This document shows positions 11,901 to 19,200 of a DNA stretch of 64,000 nucleotides, in pieces. This DNA is from Mactromeris polynyma. Lineage: Eukaryota > Mollusca > Bivalvia > Venerida > Mactridae. The notes beneath the pieces are model-generated. The model was not told the DNA's origin, did no database searches, and saw only the letters and a list, made by a program, of their open reading frames with translations. Numbering within the stretch: position 1 is the first letter of the stretch; the number at the start of each line of letters is the position of its first letter. Location of the stretch: contig JASFXZ010000005.1 in the NCBI GenBank assembly GCA_032209605.1, positions 23,486,905 through 23,550,904 on the forward strand, given 5' to 3'. The position numbers and the translations under genes are program-made.

Positions 11901-13622
11901 AACGTTTCTAGAAAGTTACCCTTTCCAAAATATTGCAATAAAAGTAATGAAAATATCTGTCTACGTCATGCCCAATGCTGTCAGAGAATTGAAAAGGTCT
12001 AATAAATTGTGGATTTCGAAATCCAAATAACTGACGCGAAATATCCTATGTAAGAGAAGGAGTAAGTTGCTACAGGGAACGCCACATACATAAGACAGTG
12101 TAAGTACAGTAAAACTCACTTAATGGCCACCTCGACATTACTAAAGCTACCTCATGAATAATCATAATACGATATTTTCAAGGCCAAGTTTTGATTTTTT
12201 TCCCCAGCTTTTTACTCGATAATAAGACCACCTCACAACAAATACCGGTTTTCTTCAGAACTAAAGGTGGTCTTATTATAGAGGTTTCACTGTAAAATGT
12301 ACTATACGGCTAACAAAGAACCGACATTGATGGAATTTATATCGTTTAAACACAAGTTGCTATGATGTTAAAACCACACGCATTAAGCTTGCAGTGGATA
12401 AAACCCGTACCGCACCAACGGGTGTAGTATGTCGATTTTATCTTCCGCAACTTTAACACTAACTTCCTACACTTGCCATCATCGCTATCTCGTCTGCAAA
12501 ACTAATCTCCCACCACCATACGAAACGTGTTCTCATATCTATAAAGGTATTTAGTGCCATGTTCAAAATATCCGGAAATTCTTTCTTCATTTGCAAGTGT
12601 GTTGAAATTGCACTGAACATGTCAGTTTGCTATCAGTCAAATTTCAAAACTCGAAATTCAGCATTACTTTTAAACAGTGCCGTACCAAAATATCGCTGAA
12701 AATAATTGTGTTCAATAATGTGTAGGGGATTTGTTAGTCGCTATCAGTATCGCGCTGACTCAAGCACAGTGTAACCTTTCTAGACCGACCCTCTCCTCAA
12801 CACCAACCTCTCATCAGAACAACTTTTCTTCAGCACTGACCTCTCTTCAGTAACTTATACCTCTATTCAACAAAAACCTCTCTTCAGAAACAACTTATAT
12901 TCAGCAACAATCTCTCTTCAACTACAGCATATCTTCAACTACAACCTCTCTTAAACAACAACCTCTCTTCAACAACAACCTCTCTTCAACAACAGCATAT
13001 CTTCAACAACAACATCTCTTAGAATATATTCACGGAAGTGTTAAAACGGACATTTTTCCTTTAAAGTAATTGACTCGTCATAGTGCATAGTCATAGTATT
13101 ATTATTCGACAATACTTAACTCAATCTGACAATTTATGTTTCCACATCAAACAGTTTCAAGGCTTGTATTCCAGTAACTTCCTGGAGTTTTCAAATTAAT
13201 TTTACAGCAATCACCAGGAAACAATTTAGAGAAAAGTTACCTATCTGACTTTAGTAGCTACCCTACATAAAAATCTAGAAAAATGTTAGAAGAAAAGTCA
13301 AGCACAGATGTTTATAATTTAGATTTTACCAAGAAAAACGTTTTGCGATTCTTTTTCTCTACGTTTAATTTTGTCAGAAACAGAATATCAGATAATTACA
13401 ATTATCCGCTTGCGAAAGTGTTGTCAATAGATTCTTTTCGATGAAAGCTTTCTGCAATAAACTTTTTTTTATATTTTATATGTAATAAAATGTACTTATT
13501 TTGTTATGTCCATGTGATAAATATAAATATTGCAAAACTGTTCAGATAAAGATTTCATTTCTTAACAAAAAGTGATTAGCAAAATAAAGTTAAATTCTTA
13601 CCTTGGCAGCCGTTGGTGGCAT
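2741..13622 (-). CDS. Mp20/myophilin-like calponin-homology protein (4 exons seen)
   Basis: Actin-binding muscle protein of the transgelin/calponin family. Coding exons on the minus strand: 13622-13602, 4204-4089, 3612-3408 and 2929-2741. Intron phases match at every junction (0, 2, 0), giving about 176 aa; Drosophila Mp20 is about 184. Exon 1 gives MPPTAAK. Exons 2-3 give a type 3 CH domain (EMEEQVLEWIEELTG, then KDGITLC, NVLMPG, FQTVDLWEKKNVPAV, HALGR). Exon 4 gives the linker TGPILGPK and one calponin repeat (MQYGSNTGANQAG) near the C-terminus. The usual basic N-terminal helix before the CH domain (an A-x-x-K-I-x-x-K type segment) is missing, so one short phase-0 exon in the 9.4 kb first intron may have escaped me. 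A TATA-like box lies at 13728-13733. No other family fits the CH plus single repeat layout. Confidence 0.88.
3200..3376 (+). repeat. Degraded pogo-like MITE in calponin intron
   Basis: Contains repeated AGACCACC / GGTGGTCT motifs and ends CGAGGTTTCAATG. It belongs to the CAGTAAAACCTC family found throughout the window, but the left terminus is lost. Confidence 0.6.
3408..3612 (-). CDS. Calponin-like gene, CH-domain exon (C-terminal half)
   Basis: Bounded by acceptor CTCTGTTTCAG and a perfect GTAAGT donor. It encodes the second half of the CH domain, including NIERFNKAIIQYGVP and FQTVDLWEKKNVP. The first base completes an AAT (Asn) codon with the previous exon. Confidence 0.92.
4089..4204 (-). 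CDS. Calponin-like gene, CH-domain exon (N-terminal half)
   Basis: The acceptor ATTCCACAG precedes REPEMEEQVLEWIEELTG; the exon ends TGCAA before a GTATGA donor. It encodes the first CH helices and the KDGITLC motif typical of calponins. Confidence 0.9.
4395..4555 (+). mobile_element. pogo-like MITE (CAGTAAAACCTC family), 161 bp
   Basis: Starts CAGTAAAACCTCA and ends TGAGGTTTTGCTG, a terminal inverted repeat flanked by TA on both sides (4393-4394 and 4556-4557). It has no coding capacity. The CAGT tip and TA duplication point to a Tc1/mariner-pogo superfamily transposase acting in trans. Its interior (TTGAATAAAGAGCAAAACTG) is shared with the copies at 42.2, 52.8 and 58.4 kb. Confidence 0.85.
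8785..8975 (-). repeat. tRNA-derived SINE with conserved central domain
   Basis: On the minus strand the element opens with a degenerate tRNA head (GTTAGCTCAGCCAGTAGATC). Its body, read on the plus strand, contains TGAATCAGCGGTGGAGGACAA and TCACTCAAATTGTCACG. Body fragments of the same family, in the same orientation, lie at 42.96-43.17 and 58.07-58.26 kb. From memory this resembles the MetaSINE-type repeats common in bivalves; the family name is tentative. Confidence 0.55.
11491..11652 (+). mobile_element. pogo-like MITE, 162 bp
   Basis: CAGTAATACCTCA... to ...GACGTTTTACTG, with TA on each side. The interior has several AAGACC / GGTGCTCT motifs. Non-coding; inserted in the first intron of the calponin-like gene. 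Confidence 0.8.
12051..12104 (+). repeat. Fragment of unclassified interspersed repeat (family R)
   Basis: The motif AGTAAGTTGCTACAGGGAA, followed by CGCCACATACATAAGACAGTG, recurs at 20.83, 22.33 and 34.77 kb. This copy is cut short directly beside the MITE that starts at 12107. Confidence 0.7.
12107..12292 (+). mobile_element. pogo-like MITE, 186 bp
   Basis: CAGTAAAACTCAC... to ...GAGGTTTCACTG with flanking TA at 12105-12106 and 12293-12294. It contains TAAGACCACCTCA and GGTGGTCTTATTA inner inverted motifs. Confidence 0.82.
12779..13021 (-). repeat. Degenerate CTCTTCAACAACAACC tandem array
   Basis: About a dozen imperfect units of roughly 17-20 bp (CCTCTCTTCAACAACAA). On the minus strand the unit reads TTGTTGAAGAGAGG, the same motif as the ends of the AGAGAGGTTGTTG elements at 14.3, 46.5 and 57 kb, so the array probably grew from such an element. 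Confidence 0.75.
13602..13622 (-). CDS. Calponin-like gene, probable first coding exon
   Basis: Encodes MPPTAAK, then a GTAAGA donor. It ends in phase 0, as the CH exon requires. A TATA-like box lies 106 nt upstream of the ATG. As I recall, molluscan myophilin-like proteins begin with a similar Pro-rich start, but linkage across a 9.4 kb intron is inferred. Confidence 0.65.
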
Positions 13623-13727
13623 CCTTAGATCTGTTTTGATATTTATAACAATAAATGAATAATTTGATAACTTCACAAATAGTCGTCTGCTTTGCGTCTG
13701 TGTTTCTTCAAAAATGAAGCGAGCGCG

Positions 13728-13734
13728 CTTATAT
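13728..13734 (-). promoter_or_regulatory. TATA-like box of calponin-like gene
   Basis: On the minus strand the sequence reads GATATAAGC, 106 nt before the ATG at 13622. Transcription would start near 13700, giving a 5' UTR of about 80 nt. Confidence 0.5.
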
Positions 13735-14287
13735 CTACGAAACCAAGCGTTTCATCAACACGGAAGCGTTAGTTCTTCCCCGTTATCGGGGGCGTACAGG
13801 TAATATTTGTTGTTTATATAAATAACCACGGAATTAATTAACATTTTCACGTCATGGAATGGTAACATTTTTGCCATAAATAAAGCCGAAGTTTCTAGAA
13901 TTAATGAAGAAATAAATTGCGGATATTTCAAAGTAGTTTCTGAGATTAAACAGCTCGTGAACACGACACGCCCTCGAAAACAGAATTAATTTCTCTGATT
14001 CTTATCAAAATATTAGTTCTGACACACAAATAGGTTTCATTCTCAACAAGAAGATTTATGCGATTTGATAAAGTACTATCACTTTTCGATTTTTCTTACA
14101 ATTAAAATATATTCCATGTATTCATACATTTTATTGTTTTGTTTTGTCTTGACCTGTCTACATTCTAGTTCATTTAGCCAAGACGTATCTGAATTTAATG
14201 TTACTGATGGCCTGGTTTTTTTATGAGCAGAGAGTTAAACTTGAAGGAAACAGAACAACACCATTGGTAAGATTCAAATTAATTATG

Positions 14288-14432
14288 ACTGTTGTTGAGA
14301 GGATGTTGCACAAGAGAGGTTAAATTGATAGTAAATTATTATACTATGTGTATAGGAAAATATTATAATGTTGTTGAAGACATGTCGTTGCTCAAGAGAG
14401 GGCCGCTATAGAGATGTTGCACTGTATATCTA
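14288..14432 (+). repeat. AGAGAGGTTGTTG-type element
   Basis: GTTGTTGAGAGGATGTTGCA near the left, then GATAGTAAATTATTA, then GTTGCTCAAGAGAGGGCCGC near the right. The same order of motifs occurs at 46.55-46.63 and 56.98-57.26 kb. Non-coding; probably a MITE, but I could not define its target duplication. Confidence 0.6.
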
Positions 14433-14859
14433 TTGTTAAAATCCACATACATCCCCCTAAACTCACATTTATAAACACTTTGTTCACAATGGATTAAGAT
14501 AGATTTATTAATTATTCATATATGCCTTCAGAATTAAGTTACTTCATGAATATTATCAAGACGCTCATCCATATTATATAAAGCAGTTGACTTTAGGAGT
14601 AAATCGTATTTTTGTAAACGGAATGTTTCGTGGGTAATAGATATTTCAATATACATTTTATTCTGAGTTATGTAAATGTTCACGTGTATTGTACAGACGA
14701 ACACAATGGATGCCAAGGGCAGGAAGAGGGAAATGCCAGAGTGAAATAAACTTGGCAGGAAACTTAAAACAACATCGTTTGTTTAGACCTCCACATGTAT
14801 TCGTATTTGATGTTTCAATGTAACATCCATTCACCACAGTAATGCTTGTTTTGTACATA

Positions 14860-15004
14860 CAGTAAACTCACCTAAAGACCACCTCAATAATAAGACCACC
14901 TCAAAATTAAGAACACAATTTCCAAGTTTGTTTGACTGTTTTGCTCAATAAGAAGACCAGCTTTCAAGTGTCACAAAGGTGGTCTTATTAGTGAGGGTTT
15001 ACTG
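14860..15004 (+). mobile_element. pogo-like MITE, 145 bp
   Basis: CAGTAAACTCACC... to ...GTGAGGGTTTACTG, flanked by TA at 14858-14859 and 15005-15006. The terminal inverted repeat is about 14 bp. Confidence 0.82.
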
Positions 15005-15904
15005 TACATATAGATTACATTTATATTATTATAATTAGGAGTCATTAGATCGCATATTTGTTTTGATAACATTGCGCTTATCTGACTCCGTGTTGATCCC
15101 AACCGGTTCGGTATTTAACTAATAATGAATAGTCGAGATGTTGATCAAGATTACAAAGTGTACCTCGCAAAAATCTGGGTATTTCTTTAAGTTTGTTCTT
15201 ATGCTTAGAAATTGCGTTGCATTATTATGTCTATCGGTTACTGTGTACTCAGATAATCATGATTGGTTGTACGCAATGTATTTGTAGTTGTACCTATAGT
15301 ATCAACAGTTTGAGACTTGGCTCAGTTTTTACTAAGCTGGTATTTTTTTATTTATTCACCTAACCTCTTCACAGCTGGATTTTAGCACAACCAAGCAACC
15401 AACAGCAAAAGAAATTTACCCAAAATCTGAAAGAAAATGATAAATCCACAACATGCAAAATATTTTTTAAATTTCTGCGAATAAATGACAATTAATTCAT
15501 TGTTAAGCTTCTGTGGTTTACAAGTGTATGTATTCGCAGACATCTTAACTGTGTTTTGGATAAATTAAAGATATATTACGCTCATGTTTTGTTCATTTGT
15601 TTACCTAAACAAACATGAACAATATACTTTATCTAGTTAAAACTTCCATAAATATGCATTATCACAGAATACATTTATAATGTTCTTCTCTGTATTTGTC
15701 GAAAAAATACGTAATTCTTTTTAAAGACATAATTTATTTTAAAAACTTCCAATTTTTAACAATCGGTTGTATGTTTTTTACTAGTTTTGTCTGTTAGTAA
15801 TATGATTAAACACGATTTTTTAAACGGTTATACATGGCAATGGTTCTTATTATTTATCATTTAGACTATGTAACAACAATACTGGATGGAGCCCATTAAT
15901 AAAT

Positions 15905-16035
15905 TTAAGGTTCATATGAGTCAGATACATCTTTGATATCTTGTTCGTCCTCTGTGCTGTCCATGAACTTTCCCAGTATTGTTTGATAGTGCACTTGTTC
16001 CACGATCTTTGTATTGCACTTTATCTTTATAGTGT
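15905..16035 (-). CDS. Possible orphan terminal exon, acidic C-terminus
   Basis: On the minus strand an acceptor-like ATATCTCCACAG precedes a 43-codon open frame ending in TAA. The frame encodes (D)TIKIKCNTKIVEQ, HYQTILGKFMD, then an acidic STEDEQDIKDVSDSYEP tail. It needs one base from an upstream exon (phase 1), and AATAAA lies about 170 nt past the stop. I do not recognise the protein. The phase would fit the signal-peptide exon at 21382-21451, but that link is speculative. It could be a chance open frame or a decayed transposon piece. Confidence 0.25.
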
Positions 16036-16362
16036 CTGTGGAGATATTATCAATCATACACACACTGATACCCGAGATAACATGTGTTTACTGAAGCCAA
16101 TATGCTGGTAAAACATACACAATGATAGTTTTCGATCATTGGACCAACCGTGCTGTTGTTGCTAACGAAAAAATGAAACTTTGGTAAAAATCATTTTACT
16201 ACTCAAAGCGTTCAGTCTTTTTCCGAGAGTAAACTTCGAGCCATAAATGCACCAACGACACAAATATAGACAATTGTTAAAAATAATTGGAAATATGTAT
16301 GCTGTATGCTTCGTCTGTTTATATGTAGTCCGCAGATAACTGTATTTACGGGAGGCATAAAG

Positions 16363-16417
16363 TTGCCGACGGGCTGAGCGCCTGACTCCTGATCCGAAGG
16401 TCAGAACTGCTTTGGCT
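16363..16417 (+). repeat. tRNA-derived SINE head beside CRE array
   Basis: GGCTGAGCGCCTGACTCCTG, followed by ATCCGAAGGTCAG, resembles the head of the SINEs at 24.9 and 40.5 kb, in the same orientation as the tandem array that follows. Confidence 0.55.
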
Positions 16418-16426
16418 AATATTAAA

Positions 16427-16715
16427 CCCATGACGTCACACTCCCTGTTAGGCGCGGGTAACCCATGACGTCACACTCCCTGTTAGGCGCGGGTAATCCA
16501 TGACGTCACACTCCCTGTTAGGCGCGGGTAACCCATGACGTCACACTCCCTGTTAGGCGCGGGTAACCCATGACGTCACACTCCCTGTTAGGCGCGGGTA
16601 ACCCATGACGTCACACTCCCTGTGAGGCGCGGGTAACCCATGACGTCACACTCCCTGTTAGGCGCGGCTAATCCATGACGTCAAACTCCATGTTAGGCGC
16701 GGGTAACCCATGAAG
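16427..16715 (+). repeat. 35-bp tandem array with a CRE in each unit (about 8 copies)
   Basis: Eight nearly identical 35-bp units (CCCATGACGTCACACTCCCT, then GTTAGGCGCGGGTAA). All but the last full copy, which reads TGACGTCAA, carry the palindrome TGACGTCA followed by CAC, a consensus CREB/ATF site. The unit is much more GC-rich than its surroundings. It aligns loosely with the body of the SINEs at 25.0 kb (ACTTCACAATGCCTG, then GGCGCGAGTA) and 40.45 kb, and lies directly behind a SINE head, so it is probably an amplified SINE segment. It sits 2.8 kb upstream of the calponin-like start and 2.3 kb past the end of the six-cysteine gene. Confidence 0.9.
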
Positions 16716-17179
16716 CCGACATCGGGAGTTAGTAATACATCGTTTAATATTTTTTATCAATCGATGTAAAATAAATAAATATAAACTAAGGCCATACCAA
16801 CTACTATATATGTTGAGCGGCAGGTTCTCATTTTTCATAAAATTCAAACTAGTAGTGAACAATACCATGTACTAACAAAAATGACTACATGTATATTTAA
16901 TGATTTATTCAGCTTTTGAACATCGCCATTGGCTACCTGACACATTGTCATCGACTACATTTTCTATCATTATTACCGGGGATATTGACATTTTCTGATT
17001 TGTTTTTTAAGAGAATCTACCCGCCTGAGGACGCTAAACATATACCCTTAGTGGTATGGCCTAACTGCATTAATGCATATCGAGTTGTCTGTGATAGCCT
17101 TTTTTGCGTAAAATAAGACTCAACAAAGATAAGAAAAGCAAAACGGAACCCGAGATAATGTTTGTTTCAGGTCTGGGAA
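16716..17179. other. Spacer between two tandem arrays
   Basis: AT-rich and without a supported feature. A 66-codon plus-strand frame at 16916 has no domain or splice context. Confidence 0.4.
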
Positions 17180-18258
17180 GTTGGCTGTTAGTTGTTAGTT
17201 GTTAATTCAGATGTTCGTTCCCGAATACACAGCTAGTAGTTGTTAGTTCAGATGTTTATTCGAATAAAACATAGCCAGAAGTTAAATGTGATTTCGGATA
17301 TGATGGAATGAATACACAGCTAGTAGTTGTTAGTTCAAATGTTTATTCGCATATGATGCGGCGAATACACAGCTGGTAGTTGTTAGTTCAGATGTTTATT
17401 CGAATAAAACATAGCCAGAAATTAGATGTGAGTTCGGATATGATGGAATGAATACACAGCTACTAGTTGTTAGTTCAAATGTTTATTCGAATATGATGCG
17501 GCGAATACACAGCTGGTAGTTGTTAGTTCAGATGTTTATTCGAAAAAACATAGCCAGAAATTAGATGTGAGTTCGGATATGATGGAATGAATACACAGCT
17601 ACTAGTTGTTAGTTCAAATGTGTATTCGCATATGATGCGGCGAATACACAGCTGGTAGTTGTTAGTTCAGATGTTTATTCGAAAAAACATAGCCAGAAGT
17701 TAGATGTGAGTTCGGATATGATGGAATGAATACACAGCTACTAGTTGTTAGTTCAAATGTTTATTCGCATATGATGCGGCGAATACACAGCTGGTAGTTG
17801 TTAGTTCAGATGTTTATTCGAAAAAACATAGCCAGAAGTTAGATGTGAGTTCGGATAGGATGAAGCGAATACACAGCTATTAGTAGTGAGTTTAGATGTT
17901 TATTCGCATATGATGTAACGAATACACAGCTATTAGTAGTGAGTTTAGATGTTTATTCGCATATGATGTAACGAATACACAGCTATTAGTAGTGAGTTTA
18001 GATGTTTATTCGCATATGATGTAACGAATACACAGCTATTAGTAGTGAGTTTAGATGTTTATTCGCATATGATGTAACGAATACACAGCTATTAGTAGTG
18101 AGTTTAGATGTTTATTCAGATATGATGTAACGAATACACAGCTAGTAGTTGTTAGTTCAAATGTTTATTCGAAAATAACATAGCCATATTAAAGTCAGAT
18201 GTGAGTTCGGATATGATGTAACGAATACACAGCTAGTATTTGTTAGTTCAAATGTTTC
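17180..18258 (+). repeat. Two-phase minisatellite (~140-bp, then ~53-bp units)
   Basis: Built from the motif GAATACACAGCTnnTAGTTG followed by TTAGTTCAGATGTTTATTCG. From about 17220 to 17870 two or three variant subunits form a higher-order repeat of 139-140 bp (for example boundaries at 17361, 17501, 17640 and 17779). From about 17870 to 18130 the period changes to 53-54 bp, with five very similar copies (CTATTAGTAGTGAGTTTAGA), then the first type returns briefly. No coding potential. A related stray copy in inverse orientation lies at 24.76-24.90 kb. Confidence 0.9.
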
Positions 18259-19039
18259 AGTACTGGTAATGAGATATAAAACATAAAACATGCTTGAAAA
18301 CATCATATAAATGTGTTTTATTTTTGGAATGAATTTGCAAAAATGATAAAACAGCATGAACAAAAAGAATTGCCACCAAGGTCAGTGACCCGAGTCCTAG
18401 TTATTTTCCATGGATGAATAAAAGGTTAAAATAACGTGATTCTCCTCACCGATCCAACGAAATCTGTAAATATAACAGCAAAAAATATTTAAACTACAAA
18501 CAATCATTGTGTTTTGTCCAAAGGCTTTAGCTATTGCAACGACTTATTCACCATGAATGTATGTATGCATGCGTTTTATTAATTCATGTAAACCCTTTCT
18601 AATGAACTAAGTAGTACACGTATTTTAAAAATCTTAGATTCTGACTATTGTACATACAGGATTTTAAAGTAAATTCTGGATATAAACGCAAAGGCTCATA
18701 CCGCGGATATAGCATACTCTTCTGGTCCAAAGAGCTACCCCACATTTTTGTTGTTTCGTTTTAGAAATTTTACTGTGAGTAAAGACGAAGTGATCTAAAA
18801 CGATGAATGTGAATTTTACATGTTTACATCGACCTTTTGATAATTATTTTATTGCTTTGAACCATACGTCGTGTGGCTTTACTGCAATCAAAATCTACAG
18901 AAGACGTATCCAGTAGCTGTTTAGAATTTTAATGAAATAGTACAAACGGGATAGCACTTTAGACCTGTATATTCATTATATTGTAATAAAACATGTTTGA
19001 TAAGTACCTTGGTTCTTAATAAGATCACTGACTCAGAGC
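18259..19039 (-). other. 3' flank of six-cysteine peptide gene
   Basis: Contains a minus-strand AATAAA at 18848-18853, about 190 nt after the stop, the likely poly(A) signal. Otherwise AT-rich with no supported feature. Confidence 0.45.
18848..18853 (-). terminator. Candidate poly(A) signal of six-cysteine peptide gene
   Basis: AATAAA on the minus strand, about 190 nt downstream of the TAA at 19040. Confidence 0.45.
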
Positions 19040-19200
19040 TTAATAGCGGCCCCAAGTTCTACAACATGCTTTGATACCCCATCGGCGAACAGCTCTTCTA
19101 CCACAAACCCTTGGCCACAGATATTTAAAGGCATATATTTCATAACGTGGAGCCCTGTATGCACATCGCCTGCGACATACATAACTGTAGCAGAAACCTC
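19040..19200 (-). CDS. Six-cysteine peptide gene, exon 2 (mature peptide)
   Basis: The acceptor TTCTGCATTCCACTTCAG precedes GGFCYSYVCRRRCAY; the frame ends TAA at 19040-19042. All six cysteines are in this exon. The open frame runs on upstream of the acceptor but loses its cysteine-rich, basic character there, supporting the splice choice. Confidence 0.78.

Larger units (their letters stand above)
4205..13601 (-). other. First intron of calponin-like gene (9.4 kb)
   Basis: No convincing exon was seen, though one short phase-0 exon is expected. Contents: MITEs at 4.4, 11.5 and 12.1 kb; a SINE at 8.8-9.0 kb; a repeat fragment at 12.05 kb; a CTCTTCAACAACAAC-type array at 12.78-13.02 kb; and an imperfect inverted repeat GTTGAAGATC...GATCTTCAAC at about 7831-7885. 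The rest is unremarkable AT-rich DNA. Confidence 0.55.
13735..15904. other. Intergenic, repeats only
   Basis: Upstream of the calponin-like promoter. Holds an AGAGAGGTTGTTG element (14.29-14.43 kb), a pogo-like MITE (14.86-15.00 kb) and an imperfect inverted repeat around TTGTTTACCTAAACAA near 15.6 kb. No supported gene; the 60-69 aa frames here lack any domain. Confidence 0.5.

Noticed and set aside
16427..16715. CRISPR array
   Set aside because: Units are contiguous tandem repeats without spacers, in a eukaryotic genome.
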